Source of the DNA: Caulobacter sp. SLTY
GTDB taxonomy: Bacteria; Pseudomonadota; Alphaproteobacteria; Caulobacterales; Caulobacteraceae
Direction: 5' to 3'
DNA length: 64,000 nucleotides
NCBI RefSeq assembly: GCF_009905535.1
Contig: NZ_JAAALA010000004.1
Coordinates: 1 to 64,000 of the forward strand
Shown here piece after piece: positions 38,678-48,882 of the stretch. A program made the position numbers and the translations under genes. A model generated the notes under the pieces. It worked only from the letters and a program-made list of their open reading frames with translations, had not been told where the DNA came from and did no database searches. Position 1 is the first letter of the stretch. The number at the start of each line of letters is the position of its first letter.

Positions 38678-41062
38678 CTAGAATTTGATCCGCAGCGTCA
38701 CGCCGGCGGTCATCGGCGCGCCGAGGAAGGCGGCATAGGTGCCCGACTGCAGCGGCTGGTCGACAACCACCTGGTAGTAGTTCTTGCCCGTGAGGTTCTG
38801 CGCCCAGGCTTCCAGCATCCAGCGGTCGTCCTCCGAACCGATGCCGATGCGGCCGTTCCAGAGGGTCATGCTGTCCTGGATCTTGCGCGGATCCAGGTTG
38901 GAGCCGGTGTTGTACGCGCTGGTATATTTGCCCGACAGACTGGCCCGCAGCAGCAGGCCGCCCAGCACCGTGCCCTCCCAGTTGGCCGACCAGCTGGACG
39001 ACCACAGGGGGGCGTAGGACAGCCGCGCATCGGGCAGCCGCGGCGAGATGCCGGCCGGCGGGACGAAGTCGCCGAACTGGGTCTCGGCGTAGGTCACGCC
39101 CGCGGTCAGGTTCAGGCCGTCCAGCGGCGTACGCCAGATCAGGTCGACGTCGGCGCCCTTTGAGGTCACTTCCGGGATCGACGCCACCAGCCAGGAGACG
39201 CCGGTGTAGGTGTTCAGCTGGAAGTCCTCGAAGGTTTGGTGGAAGATCGCCCCGTTGAGGATAAGGCTGTTGCCGAAGAAGTTCGACTTCACCCCGATTT
39301 CGTAGGCGTCCACCGTCTCGGCTGGGAAGCTGGTGTCCGGATCGATGACCCCCAGTGTGATCCGCGAGCGGTCGAGGTTGAACCCGCCCGACTTGTGGCT
39401 CGAGGCGTAGGAGCCGTAGGTCATGACGTTGTCGTTGAAGCGGTAGGTGACCTTCAGAGTGCCGCCCAGCCGCTCTTCGCTGCTGCTCTGACGGGTGGTC
39501 ACATCGTTGAACGCCGGGTCGGTGTGAGGCGCGCAGATGGCGCTTCGGGCCGCCGCCGGGATCGGGTTGACCAGCGCCGCCGAACAGGCCGCCGCCGGGA
39601 CGGTGTTGGTGTAGTGCGAGACCACATCCTTTTCGTCCAGGGTGTAGCGCAGGCCGAAGGTGACGTCGAAGCTGTCGGTCACATGCCAGGTGTTGTTGGT
39701 GAATAGCGCCCAGCCGGTCGAGTTGTGGTCGTGACGGTCGTAGGGGCCCTCGCCGGCGACGAAGTTGGTCCCGAACGGGCGGCCGGTCAGCAGGCTGACG
39801 GTGGCCGGGTTGGCGCCGCCAGACAGCAGGAGGCCGAAGTAGGTCTCATAGGCCGTGCCGAAGGCGGTGAAGGCCGAGGTGTCGAGCTGTTCGTCGGAAT
39901 AGTAGAGCCCGCCCAGCCAATCGACCGGACCCGTGGTCCCGGCCAGCCGCAGTTCCTGGCTGAACACCTTGATCTGGCTATAGGTGCGGCCGTCCGCCGG
40001 CCGGTACCAGATGTCGGCGCTGGAGTAGTCGATGTCCGACCCCTGCACGGCCTTCCAGTCGCGGTAGGCGGTGATCGACGTCAGGGCGATGTCGGGGGTG
40101 ATGTCCCAGTCGGCCTGAAGCGACAGGCCCTTGTCGGTGATCTGCTGCACCATCTCGCGGTTGGCGTAGGCGACGCGGCGCCAGGGCCGGGCGGGGCGCA
40201 GGGTGCCCTCGTCGACCGCCAGGGCGTCGATGATGGCTCCGGTCGCGCCGACCGAGGTGGTGACGTTCACGCAGCAGTGCTCGTCCCGCTCGGTGTAGTC
40301 GATCATCGCCTTGAGGGAGAGATCGTCGTTGGGCAGGAACAGCAGCTGGCCCCGGACGGTCCAGAAATCCTGGTCCTGGTCTTCCTTCAGGGTGCGCGGG
40401 CCGGCGCCGGTGCGCACGCTGTAGAAACCGTCGCGCTGGCGCTTGGCGGCGTAGAGGCGGCCGGCCACCTTATCCCCGGCGATCGGGCCGGTGATCGAGG
40501 CGGCGACGCCCCTTGTGCCATAGTCGCCGACGGTTAGTTCGCCGTTGAAGCCGAACTCGAACTCCGGCTCCTTGGTGATCACGTTGATGACGCCGGCCGA
40601 GGTGTTCTTGCCGAACAGGGTGCCCTGCGGCCCTTTCAGCACTTCGACCCGCTCAAGTTCGCCCAGGTCGCCGAAGGCCACGCCGCTGCGGGCGCGGTGG
40701 ACGCCGTCCACCGAGGTGCCGACGCTGGATTCCAGGCCCGGATTGTCGCCGATGGTGCCAACGCCGCGGATACGGATCGAGGTCTGGGCCTCGCTTGTCG
40801 AGGAGGTGACGTTCAGGCCAGGCGTGAGGATCTGCAGGTCCTTCACGTCACGCACGCCGGCGTCTTCCAGCTGCTGGCCGCTGACCACGGTGACCACGAT
40901 CGGCACGTCCTGCAGGTTCTCCTCGCGCTTCTGCGCGGTGACGATCAGGACATCCACTTCGGCCGGCTCGGCCGCCGGTTCGCTCTGGGCCATCGCCGGG
41001 GCCGCCATCAGGCACGCCATCGCGATCACGGCGCCCGACGGCGCCCACTTCCACTGAGACAT
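38678..41062 (-). CDS. TonB-dependent receptor (FyuA/CirA-like)
   Basis: 794 aa. A signal peptide ends at AMAQ, then VDVLIVTAQKREENLQDVPIVVTVVSGQQLEDAG, the plug motif common to sphingomonad/caulobacter receptors, then RIRGVGTIGDNPGL and RVEVLKGPQGTLFGKNTSAG. It ends TLRIKF with the terminal Phe. GGGAGGGAAG precedes the ATG. It may import the substrate of the downstream ligase/dehydrogenase pair; such receptors often serve steroids, lipids or sugars. The substrate is unknown. Confidence 0.92.
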   Translation of the reverse strand: MSQWKWAPSGAVIAMACLMAAPAMAQSEPAAEPAEVDVLIVTAQKREENLQDVPIVVTVVSGQQLEDAGVRDVKDLQILTPGLNVTSSTSEAQTSIRIRGVGTIGDNPGLESSVGTSVDGVHRARSGVAFGDLGELERVEVLKGPQGTLFGKNTSAGVINVITKEPEFEFGFNGELTVGDYGTRGVAASITGPIAGDKVAGRLYAAKRQRDGFYSVRTGAGPRTLKEDQDQDFWTVRGQLLFLPNDDLSLKAMIDYTERDEHCCVNVTTSVGATGAIIDALAVDEGTLRPARPWRRVAYANREMVQQITDKGLSLQADWDITPDIALTSITAYRDWKAVQGSDIDYSSADIWYRPADGRTYSQIKVFSQELRLAGTTGPVDWLGGLYYSDEQLDTSAFTAFGTAYETYFGLLLSGGANPATVSLLTGRPFGTNFVAGEGPYDRHDHNSTGWALFTNNTWHVTDSFDVTFGLRYTLDEKDVVSHYTNTVPAAACSAALVNPIPAAARSAICAPHTDPAFNDVTTRQSSSEERLGGTLKVTYRFNDNVMTYGSYASSHKSGGFNLDRSRITLGVIDPDTSFPAETVDAYEIGVKSNFFGNSLILNGAIFHQTFEDFQLNTYTGVSWLVASIPEVTSKGADVDLIWRTPLDGLNLTAGVTYAETQFGDFVPPAGISPRLPDARLSYAPLWSSSWSANWEGTVLGGLLLRASLSGKYTSAYNTGSNLDPRKIQDSMTLWNGRIGIGSEDDRWMLEAWAQNLTGKNYYQVVVDQPLQSGTYAAFLGAPMTAGVTLRIKF

Positions 41063-41245
41063 CTTCCCTCCCGCCGCTTGCGCGGTTGTTTTCTTTGACG
41101 CTGCCGTAAAGGTCAGGGCAGCCTGGCGAGGCATGGCCCAGGGGCGGGAGCCGGACAAGCTAGCGGAAATGATAGGGTGAGTTCGGCTTGGCTCGATTTG
41201 ACGACCGTACAATCATGGCAGACAGTCAACGCGAAGGAGGCGCGG

Positions 41246-42088
41246 ATGGCCGGAAGAATACGGTTGCTGATTGGACTGCTGGCGGCGGCGCTGGCGGGCT
41301 GCGACGGTGGATCCGATCCCGTGAAGGAGATCGTACAGGCCAAACAGGCGGAGGCGCGGCTTGAGGATCTTCTGCGGACGGTCTCCACCTACCATATGCC
41401 TGAGTTCAAGGGCGAAGGTCGGCTGCGGGATCACGGCGACACGAAATGCGTTATGCGGCGCAGCCGGACCGGCGCGGTTGAGGGCGTCGAGGTGGTGATG
41501 GTAGCCGTGTTCGCCGCACCCGATCAGGCCTGCCTGGAAAACGGCGCGGTCGAACTCAGTCTCTGGCGAAAACAGACGACCCCCGAACAGACTCCCGAAC
41601 TGCTGGCTCAGGACCAAGGCCCGGCCGGCCGTTTCGGGTTTGGCCACTATCTGGGTCCGATCCGGTTGGTCGGCGGCGACATAGCCGTGGCGCGCAAGCC
41701 GAACGCCCACGACGCCGCGGCCCGCGCCAAGGTGGTCGACGACCAACTTAAATCCTTGGTGGCCAGTCCGCCGTTCGCAGCCAGGCGTCTGCCCCCTTGG
41801 CCTGAAATCGATCTACAGCCTGTGTTGGACCCGACACTGACCTTCACTCCGGCTGTTGATCGCCAGACCTACGAAGCCGTCCGCAATGGAGGCGGCATGG
41901 TGATGTGCTGGAAGGCGGAGGAGACTGAGCTGCGCTGCGTGACCGAGGCGCCACGTCGCCGCCCCTCGGTCCTGGCCTTGTTCAGCGTCCATGGATTCGA
42001 CGATTTTCGCACCGCGTCTGAGCAGGCCGCTATTGATCTGCTACTGTCCCCTGAAGCGACCGGCGCTACCTCTCGAGCAATACCCTGA
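41246..42088 (+). CDS. Hypothetical lipoprotein
   Basis: 280 aa. Signal sequence RIRLLIGLLAAALAGC with lipobox LAGC. The mature protein is soluble and mixed alpha/beta, with no motif I recognise; Cys residues occur at TKCVM, DQACLE, MVMCWK and LRCVTE. AAGGAGG precedes ATG 41246, better than an in-frame ATG at 41177. Its 3' end overlaps the convergent allA gene by 23 bp. Function unknown. Confidence 0.75.
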   Translation: MAGRIRLLIGLLAAALAGCDGGSDPVKEIVQAKQAEARLEDLLRTVSTYHMPEFKGEGRLRDHGDTKCVMRRSRTGAVEGVEVVMVAVFAAPDQACLENGAVELSLWRKQTTPEQTPELLAQDQGPAGRFGFGHYLGPIRLVGGDIAVARKPNAHDAAARAKVVDDQLKSLVASPPFAARRLPPWPEIDLQPVLDPTLTFTPAVDRQTYEAVRNGGGMVMCWKAEETELRCVTEAPRRRPSVLALFSVHGFDDFRTASEQAAIDLLLSPEATGATSRAIP

Positions 42089-42560
42089 TCCAGTCGGCCT
42101 CGGCCAGTTCGATCTCGTCGAGGTTGGCGCCCGGCCCTTGGCGGTCGACGACAAGGAAATCGCTGACCGCCTCCAGCGCCAGGGAATAGTGGTGCCAGGT
42201 CCCGGCGGCGTAGTTCACCCCCTGGTCGCCGCCGGCCAGGAACACCTCGATGCGGGCGAGATCAAGGTCGCCCGCCGGGGCGACGGCGACCAGGTAGGGG
42301 CGACCGTTCAGCGGCATGAAGGCCTGGCTGCCCAGGGGGTGGCGCTCCATGATCTTCAGGGTCAGGTCGGCCAGGGGGGTGGAGCGGAAGATGCTGAGGA
42401 TCACCCCGCCGTCCTGCGCCGTGGCATGGGCCAGGGCGTGGTAGCGCGTGGTGGCGCCGTAGTTGATCGGGTAGTGCTCCGCCTCGTCCCGCACACTGAT
42501 CACCTCGCCGTAGGGGGCGAAGGCTTCCGGGGTCAGGGGTTTGGGCCGGACGATCCTCAT
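42066..42560 (-). CDS. allA: Ureidoglycolate lyase AllA
   Basis: 164 aa. Family segments: KPLTPEAFAPYGEVI, YHALAHA, LSIFRSTP, LKIMERHPLGSQAFMPLNGRPYLVAVAP, and the cupin His pair in GTWHHYSLAL. It splits ureidoglycolate to glyoxylate and urea, the last ring-derived step of purine degradation. It is the terminal gene of the uraH-xdhABC-puuD operon, overlapping puuD by 4 bp. Confidence 0.93.
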   Translation of the reverse strand: MRIVRPKPLTPEAFAPYGEVISVRDEAEHYPINYGATTRYHALAHATAQDGGVILSIFRSTPLADLTLKIMERHPLGSQAFMPLNGRPYLVAVAPAGDLDLARIEVFLAGGDQGVNYAAGTWHHYSLALEAVSDFLVVDRQGPGANLDEIELAEADWIRVLLER

Positions 42561-43738
42561 TTGGCGCCGGCCTTGATCCAGGCGCCGAGCTTGGCCCGCT
42601 CATCCTCGGTCATGCCGGTCTCGTTGCCCAGCGGCATGGAGTGGTTGGCCACCGCTCGCTCATAGATGCGCGGGGCGTACTGGCGGATCTGCGCCGGTGT
42701 GTCATAGGCCACCCCGTTCGGCGGGGCGGTGAAGCCGCGGTGGGTCGGGTTGGCCGAGTGGCAGGTCTGGCAGTGGCGGCCGATCATGGCCTGGACCTCC
42801 GGGAAGGCCGGGACGGCGATGCCCGCCTCTGCCGGCTTGGGCGTGGTGGCCAGGGCCAGGAACATCACCGCCACAAACAGGGCGATGCCGTTGACCAGGA
42901 TGATCGGCGTCTTCCGCCCGGCGTTCTTCTCGTTGAAATAGTGGCGGATCACCGCCCCGCTCAGCCCGATCCCCATGGCCAGCAGCCAGTTCAGCGGATG
43001 GTCGACCACATTCGGATAGTGGTTCGACACCATCAGGAACAGGACCGCCAGGGTCATGTAGTTGTTGTGGACGCTGCGCAGCTTGCCCTTCTTGCCCAGG
43101 GCCGGGTCCACCGGCTGGCCCGCCAGCATGGCCGCCACGATCTTCCGCTGGTTGGGGATGATCACCAGGAAGACGTTGCCGACCATGGCCGTGCCGATCA
43201 GCGCGCCCAGGTGGATGAAGGCGCCCCGGTTGCTGAAGACCTGAACCAGGCCGAAGGCGGCGGCCGTCAGCACGGCGAACCAGACGATAGCGAACAGGCG
43301 CTCGCGGTGGGCCAGCCAGCGGCAGAGGAGGTCGTAGACGATCCAGCCGCCGGCCAGGAAGCCGGTCCCGATGGCGATGGCCTGCCAGGGGGCGAGGGCG
43401 ATCTTGGCCGGGTCGATCAGATAGACGGATGCCCCGGCGTAGTAGATCAGCGTCAGCAGCAGGATGCCGCTGATCCAGGTGGTGTAGGCCTCCCATTTGA
43501 ACCAGTGCAGCTCGGCCGGCATGTCCGGCGGGACCGAGAGGTACTTGCGCTTGTGATAGAAGCCGCCGCCGTGCACCGCCCAAAGATCGCCCTGGACGCC
43601 CTTTGGCGTCTCGGGCGTGGCCCGCAGGCTGGCGTCCAGCCACATGAAATAGAAGGACGAGCCGATCCAGGCGATCCCCGCGATGACATGCAGCCAACGG
43701 ACGGCGAGGTTGGCCCAGGCGAGGAGGTCGGCGAGCAT
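42557..43738 (-). CDS. puuD: Urate hydroxylase PuuD (membrane, cytochrome c-linked)
   Basis: 393 aa. Eight or so membrane helices begin ANLAVRWLHVIAGIAWIGSSFYFMWLD, typical of the PuuD family. The C-terminal domain holds a c-type haem motif CQTCHSANPTHRGF and ends in a small helix. It oxidises urate to 5-hydroxyisourate, passing electrons to the respiratory chain instead of producing peroxide. ATG 43738 overlaps the xdhC stop (TGATG). Confidence 0.93.
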   Translation of the reverse strand: MLADLLAWANLAVRWLHVIAGIAWIGSSFYFMWLDASLRATPETPKGVQGDLWAVHGGGFYHKRKYLSVPPDMPAELHWFKWEAYTTWISGILLLTLIYYAGASVYLIDPAKIALAPWQAIAIGTGFLAGGWIVYDLLCRWLAHRERLFAIVWFAVLTAAAFGLVQVFSNRGAFIHLGALIGTAMVGNVFLVIIPNQRKIVAAMLAGQPVDPALGKKGKLRSVHNNYMTLAVLFLMVSNHYPNVVDHPLNWLLAMGIGLSGAVIRHYFNEKNAGRKTPIILVNGIALFVAVMFLALATTPKPAEAGIAVPAFPEVQAMIGRHCQTCHSANPTHRGFTAPPNGVAYDTPAQIRQYAPRIYERAVANHSMPLGNETGMTEDERAKLGAWIKAGAK

Positions 43739-44697
43739 CAGGCTTCCATCCGTTGCAGCAGCTGGGCGGCGACGCTCACGGCGATCACCTCCGGCGCCTT
43801 GCTCTTCAGGCCCTCGATGCCGATCGGGCAAGTGAGGTTCGCGGCCGAAACGCCGTCCTCGTTCAGACGACGGAGAAATCGGGCCTTCTTGGTCGCCGAG
43901 CCGATCAGGCCGACGTAGGCGGGGGCCGCCGAAAGGGCCGCGCGGGTCAGCTGGTAGTCGAGGTCATGGTTGTGGGTGAGGATCAGGACGAGGTCGTCCG
44001 GTCCCGCGCCGGCGGCGGTCTCGATCAGCCGCGCCTCCTCGTGGATGGCGACACCCGGGCCGGCCGCTTCTTGGCGGCTGTCCTGCCAGTCGAGGCGGAA
44101 AGGCAAGGGGGTGAGGGCGCGGGCGATGGCCTGGCCTACGTGGCCCGCGCCGAACAGCAGGACGCGAGGGCGGGCGGCGTCGATCCGCTCGACCAGGGCG
44201 TCACCTTCGCCAAGAGTCGGGCGGCGGCCGGGCAGGGGGACGCCGTCGGGGCCGATCAGGGCCACGGCGCCGACCCACTGGGTCTCCTCGCCGAAGAAGC
44301 CCCGCTCCAGCCGGGCGCCACAGATGCGGGCCTTGAGGCCATAGGGTCGGCCGGCGGCCTCGGCGCGGGCTGCCGGTTCCAGCCAGACGCGGTCGTCCGC
44401 ATCCAGCCGCTCAAGCAGCAGGCGGACGTGGCCGCCGCAGCACTGCTGCAGGAAGGGGCCGAGGGGGTAGTCCTGCACCGCCCAGTCGCGCTCCGACTGT
44501 CCGAGCAGCTGGCGGGCCTGGTCGGCGGCGCGGTATTCCAAGGCGCCGCCGCCGATGGTGCCGGTCTGGCCGTCGGCGGTGACCAGCATCCGGGTCCCGG
44601 CCTCGCGCGGGGTGCTTCCCTCCGCCGCGATGACGGTGACCAGGGCCAGCGGCTCGCCGCGCCTGATGGCGCTCAGGGCCTGGGCCGCCCAGCTCAT
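43738..44697 (-). CDS. xdhC: Xanthine dehydrogenase accessory protein XdhC
   Basis: 319 aa. N-terminal XdhC/CoxI domain: EGSTPREAGTRMLVT, IGGGALEY, CCGGHVRLL. The C-terminal Rossmann-like part has LLFGAGHVGQAIA and AYVGLIGSATKKARF. It binds and sulfurates the molybdenum cofactor for insertion into XDH. It is coupled to xdhB (ATGA) and puuD (TGATG). Confidence 0.95.
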   Translation of the reverse strand: MSWAAQALSAIRRGEPLALVTVIAAEGSTPREAGTRMLVTADGQTGTIGGGALEYRAADQARQLLGQSERDWAVQDYPLGPFLQQCCGGHVRLLLERLDADDRVWLEPAARAEAAGRPYGLKARICGARLERGFFGEETQWVGAVALIGPDGVPLPGRRPTLGEGDALVERIDAARPRVLLFGAGHVGQAIARALTPLPFRLDWQDSRQEAAGPGVAIHEEARLIETAAGAGPDDLVLILTHNHDLDYQLTRAALSAAPAYVGLIGSATKKARFLRRLNEDGVSAANLTCPIGIEGLKSKAPEVIAVSVAAQLLQRMEA

Positions 44698-47012
44698 GAG
44701 AGGCCCGCCCGACGGCGGACGTCGTCCACCGCCATCAGGATGCGCTCGGGCGTGGCCGGGGCGTCGAGGGTCGGCATGATCTTGAAATCGCCGGCCGCCG
44801 CCACCGCCTGGGTCAGGGCCGAGAAGACGCTGATCGCCAGCATCAGCGGCGGCTCGCCGACCGCCTTGGAGCGGCGGATGGTGGCGGCCGGGTTCGGCTG
44901 GTCCCAGAGGTCGATGTGGAGGATCGGCGGGCGGTCGGAACAGGCGGGAATCTTGTAGGTCGAGGGGGCGTGGGTCTTCAGCGCGCCCTGGTCGTCCCAG
45001 ACCAGCTCCTCGGTGGTCAGCCAGCCCATCCCCTGGATGAAGCCGCCCTCGATCTGGCCAAGGTCGATGGCCGGGTTCAGCGAGGCGCCGCAGTCGTGCA
45101 GGATGTCGGCGCGCAGGCAGCGGTTCTCGCCGGTCAGGGTGTCGATGATCACCTCGGAACAGGCAGCGCCCCAGGCGTAGTAGAAAAACGGCCGGCCCTG
45201 GTGGGTGGCGCGGTCATAGTGGATGTCCGGCGTGCGGTAGAAGCCGGCCGCCGACAGGCCGATGCGGTTGAACCAGGCCTCGCGGACCAGGGTGGTGAAG
45301 TCCTGGGTTTCTGTCCCGCAGCGAACCATGCCGCCGGCGAAGGTGACGGCGGCCGGATCGACGCCCCATTTTTCGGCGGCGAAGGCGGTCAGCCGGGCCT
45401 TGATCTGGTTCGCCGCATCCAGGGCCGCCATGCCGTTGAGGTCGCTGCCCGAGCTGGCGGCGGTGGCGCTGGTGTTGGGCACCTTGTCGGTCGCGGTGGC
45501 GGTGATCCGTACGCGGTCGAGTCCGATGCCGAAGGCGTCGGCCACCACCTGGGCGACCTTTTGATAGAGGCCCTGGCCCATCTCCGTGCCGCCGTGGTTC
45601 AGCATCACCGAGCCGTCGGTGTAGACGTGGATCAGCGCCCCGGCCTGATTGAGGTGGGTGGCGGTGAAGCTGATGCCGAATTTGACGGGGGTGAGGGCGA
45701 TGCCGCGCTTCAGCCAGCGGTTCTTGGCGTTCCAGTCGGCGATGGCGGCGCGACGCCGGCGATAGGCGCTGGTCGCCTCCAGCCGTTCGATCAGCTCCAG
45801 GATCGGGGCGTCATCCACCGTCTGGCCATAGGGTGTCTGGAGGCCGGCCACGCCATAAAGGTTGGCCTTACGCACATCGAGCGGGTCAATGCCGAGGTCC
45901 AAGGCGATGGCGTCCATCGCCCGCTCTATCCCCATCATCCCCTGCGGTCCGCCGAAGCCCCTGAAAGCGGTGTTGGAGACGGTGTGGGTGCGCCAGCGGT
46001 GCGAGCGGATCTCGGCGGCGGGCAGGGCGTAGGCGTTGTCGCTGTGGAACATGGCCCGGTCGTTGATGGCCATCGACAGGTCGGCGCTGTAGCCGCAACG
46101 GCTGCCCATCTCCACCGCATAGCCGGTCAGCCGCCCGGCCTCGTCGAAGCCGGCTTCCCAGCCGGTCTCGAAGTCATGGCGCTTGCCGGTCATGACCATG
46201 TCGTCGTCCCGGTCCAGCCGCAGCTTGGCCGGCCGGCCGGTGCGCACGGCGATGAGGGCGGCAGCGGCGGCGAACAGGGCCGGCTGGCTCTCCTTTCCCC
46301 CGAACCCGCCGCCCATCCGCCGCACCTCGACGGTGACCGCATGGTCGCGCACGCCCAGCACCTTGGCGATGTTGTGCTGGACCTCGGTCGGGTGCTGGGT
46401 GGAGCACCAGACGTGGACGTCGCCGTCCTCGCGGGGCGTGGCCAGGGCGATCTGGCCCTCGAGGTAGAAGTGGTCCTGGCCGCCGATGGCCAAGGTTCCC
46501 GACAGCCGGCGCGAAGCGGCGGCTATGGCGGCAGGCGCATCGCCCAGCCGCATTTCCTGGGCCGCCTCGATCACCGAGCCGGCGGCGCGGGCGGCGTCCT
46601 GGGTCAGGATGGCGGGCAGGTCTTCGTAGTCGATCCGGGCCAGGGCGGCGGCGGCGCGGGCCTGGGCCAGGCTTTCGGCGGCGACAGCGAACAGGGACTG
46701 GCCGACGAACTGGACCCGGTCCTCCGCGAACAGCGGATCGTCGCCCACGACTGGGCTGACGTCGTTCTTGCCGGGCACGTCGGCAGCGGAGATGACATCG
46801 ACCACTCCGGGCGCAGTCCGCACCGCCGACAGGTCCATCGCCAAGATCCGGGCATGCGCCTTCGGGCTCTGGGCGATGTAGAGGTGCACCAGCCCGGCCG
46901 GCTCCGGAATGTCGTCGATATAGGTGGCGCGGCCGGCGACGTGCTTTTCGGCGCTGTCGTGCTTGATCGGCCGGCTGACGACGCCGGTGGCGGGACCTCC
47001 GGCGTCAGGCAT
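44694..47012 (-). CDS. xdhB: Xanthine dehydrogenase molybdopterin subunit XdhB
   Basis: 772 aa, the full family length. Cofactor and active site motifs: [36 protein letters not shown], and the catalytic Glu in [13 protein letters not shown] near the C-terminus. It hydroxylates hypoxanthine and xanthine to urate using MoCo, passing electrons to XdhA. It overlaps xdhA by 8 bp and xdhC by 4 bp, so the three are one unit. Confidence 0.96.
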   Translation of the reverse strand: MPDAGGPATGVVSRPIKHDSAEKHVAGRATYIDDIPEPAGLVHLYIAQSPKAHARILAMDLSAVRTAPGVVDVISAADVPGKNDVSPVVGDDPLFAEDRVQFVGQSLFAVAAESLAQARAAAALARIDYEDLPAILTQDAARAAGSVIEAAQEMRLGDAPAAIAAASRRLSGTLAIGGQDHFYLEGQIALATPREDGDVHVWCSTQHPTEVQHNIAKVLGVRDHAVTVEVRRMGGGFGGKESQPALFAAAAALIAVRTGRPAKLRLDRDDDMVMTGKRHDFETGWEAGFDEAGRLTGYAVEMGSRCGYSADLSMAINDRAMFHSDNAYALPAAEIRSHRWRTHTVSNTAFRGFGGPQGMMGIERAMDAIALDLGIDPLDVRKANLYGVAGLQTPYGQTVDDAPILELIERLEATSAYRRRRAAIADWNAKNRWLKRGIALTPVKFGISFTATHLNQAGALIHVYTDGSVMLNHGGTEMGQGLYQKVAQVVADAFGIGLDRVRITATATDKVPNTSATAASSGSDLNGMAALDAANQIKARLTAFAAEKWGVDPAAVTFAGGMVRCGTETQDFTTLVREAWFNRIGLSAAGFYRTPDIHYDRATHQGRPFFYYAWGAACSEVIIDTLTGENRCLRADILHDCGASLNPAIDLGQIEGGFIQGMGWLTTEELVWDDQGALKTHAPSTYKIPACSDRPPILHIDLWDQPNPAATIRRSKAVGEPPLMLAISVFSALTQAVAAAGDFKIMPTLDAPATPERILMAVDDVRRRAGLS

Positions 47013-48405
47013 CGATCGCCTCCGCCGCCAGCACCCCGGCCGTTTGCCCGGCGAACCAGCGGCGCAGCAGATTGCCCGCCGTGGTCAGCCGATAGGCGGC
47101 GCTGGCCCGCATGTCGTCGAGAGGGGTGAAGTCCTCGGCCAGGGCCCGGGCGGCGGCCTCGATGGTTTCCTCCGTCCACGGCCGGCCGGTCAGGGCGGCC
47201 TCGCAGGCGGCGGCGCGCTTGGGCGTGGCGGCCATGCCGCCGAAGGCGATACGGGCGTCGCTGACGATGCCGTCCTTCACCGCGACGGAGAAGCCCGCGC
47301 AGACGGCGGAGATGTCCTGGTCGAACCGCTTGGAGAGCTTGGCGACGTGGAACAGGCGGTCGCCCAGCGGCGGGATCACCAGCGCCTCGACGAACTCGCC
47401 GGGCCGCCGGTCCTGTTTGCCATAGGCGATGAAGTAGTCCTCCAGCGGCAAGCTGCGCGTGGTCGCGCCCTTGCGCAGCACCAGCTTCGCGCCGAGCGCG
47501 ATCAGGGCCGGGGGCATGTCGCCGATCGGTGAGCCGTTGGCGATGTTGCCGCCGAGGGTGCCGCTCGACCGCACCTGCACAGACCCCAGGCGGCGGAGCA
47601 GCTCGCCGAGGTCGGGATGCAGGCCGCGCAGGACGTCGAGCGCATCGCCGTAGCGGATGCCGGCGCCGATGCGCAGGCCCTCCGGCGTCTGGCTGATGGT
47701 CTGCAGTTCGTGGACAGCGCCGATCCAGATGACCGTCTCCAGCCGCCGATGCTGCTTGGTCACCCACAGGCCGACATCGGTTGCCCCGGCCAGGATCACC
47801 GCTTCCGGATGCTGTTCGGCGAGGTCGGTCAGCTCAGACAGCGAGCGCGGCGAGAACCATCGGCGCCCGTCGGTCTCCACGGCCAGTGAGGGGGCGGCCG
47901 CCAGGGCCGTCAGCGCCTCGACCGGATCGTCCTCCAGCGTCGGGCCAAGGGCCTCCGCCGCCGCGACGATGGGGCCATAGCCGGTGCAGCGGCAGAGGTT
48001 CCCAGCCAGGCTGTCGTTCACCGGCAGGGGCTGTTTCTCCCGCCCGCGCACCCACAGGCTCATCACGAAGCCCGGGGTGCAGAAGCCGCACTGGCTGGCG
48101 TGGTGCTCGACCAGGGCGGTCTGCACAGGATGTTTTCCGCCCAGGCTCTCGACCGTCTTCAGCGCCTTGCCGTCCAGCATCGGCAGGAAGAGGATGCAGG
48201 CGTTGACCGCCCGCCAGCGCACCGCGCCGTCTTCAAGCTCGCCGACCGCTACGGTGCAGGCCCCGCAGTCGCCCTCGGCGCAGCCCTCCTTGGTCCCGGT
48301 GCGGCGGCGCTCGTAGCGCAGCCAGTTGAGCACCGTCATGGTCGGATCGATGCCCGAAAGCTCGACCACCTCGCCATCGAGCAGGAAGCGGACGGTGTCG
48401 CGCAT
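47005..48405 (-). CDS. xdhA: Xanthine dehydrogenase FeS/FAD subunit XdhA
   Basis: 466 aa. Two [2Fe-2S] domains: CAEGDCGAC with a distal Cys in NACILF, and CGFCTPGF...GNLCRCTGY. Then an FAD domain with [11 protein letters not shown] and [17 protein letters not shown]. It carries electrons from the MoCo subunit to FAD and NAD+. ATG 48405 overlaps the uraH stop (TGATG). Confidence 0.96.
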   Translation of the reverse strand: MRDTVRFLLDGEVVELSGIDPTMTVLNWLRYERRRTGTKEGCAEGDCGACTVAVGELEDGAVRWRAVNACILFLPMLDGKALKTVESLGGKHPVQTALVEHHASQCGFCTPGFVMSLWVRGREKQPLPVNDSLAGNLCRCTGYGPIVAAAEALGPTLEDDPVEALTALAAAPSLAVETDGRRWFSPRSLSELTDLAEQHPEAVILAGATDVGLWVTKQHRRLETVIWIGAVHELQTISQTPEGLRIGAGIRYGDALDVLRGLHPDLGELLRRLGSVQVRSSGTLGGNIANGSPIGDMPPALIALGAKLVLRKGATTRSLPLEDYFIAYGKQDRRPGEFVEALVIPPLGDRLFHVAKLSKRFDQDISAVCAGFSVAVKDGIVSDARIAFGGMAATPKRAAACEAALTGRPWTEETIEAAARALAEDFTPLDDMRASAAYRLTTAGNLLRRWFAGQTAGVLAAEAIDA

Positions 48406-48746
48406 CAGCTGCCCCGATAGGTCGAATAGCCGAACGGCGAGACCAGCAGCGGCACGTGATAGTGGGCGGCTGTGTCAGCGACGCCGAAGTCGATGGCCAC
48501 GGTCTCGAGGAAGGCCGGCTCCGGCAACGCCACCCCCGCCTCGCGGAAATAGGCCCCGACCTCGAACTCCAGCCGATAGGCGCCGACCGCGATGGTCTCG
48601 CCCGTCAGCAGGGGCGCGTCGCAGCGGCCGTCGGTGTTGGTGCGTGTTTCGACCAGCACGGCGCCGTCCCGGATCAGGCGCAGCGCCACCCCGGCGGCCG
48701 GCCGGCCGTGGGTGGTGTCGAGGACGTGGGTCGTCAGACCGTTCAT
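48405..48746 (-). CDS. uraH: 5-Hydroxyisourate hydrolase UraH (transthyretin-like)
   Basis: 113 aa. It has the N-terminal [17 protein letters not shown] and the C-terminal [19 protein letters not shown], where YRGS is the family signature. It hydrolyses 5-hydroxyisourate to OHCU in the cytosol. It is the first gene of the leftward purine operon, facing puuE across 136 bp. An in-frame extension to 48818 is unlikely. Confidence 0.96.
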   Translation of the reverse strand: MNGLTTHVLDTTHGRPAAGVALRLIRDGAVLVETRTNTDGRCDAPLLTGETIAVGAYRLEFEVGAYFREAGVALPEPAFLETVAIDFGVADTAAHYHVPLLVSPFGYSTYRGS

Positions 48747-48882
48747 TCTTGCTCCAGCAGCCGCCGAAACGCGGCGGAGCAGTCCAGAATTCTCCCTCGC
48801 CGCGCCGAATGCAACCATTGTCGCCGCCCATCGCGCGCAAGCCTTGACCTTGAGCGTCCGGCGGGCTCCGTATGGGCGTCCG

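Noticed and set aside
42066-42088. 23-bp overlap of a lipoprotein gene with allA as a sign of frameshift
   Set aside because: Both products keep normal ends, and convergent overlaps are common in this window.
44916-47129. A 737-codon open frame on the plus strand
   Set aside because: Antisense to xdhB, which has clear conserved motifs; same GC artefact.
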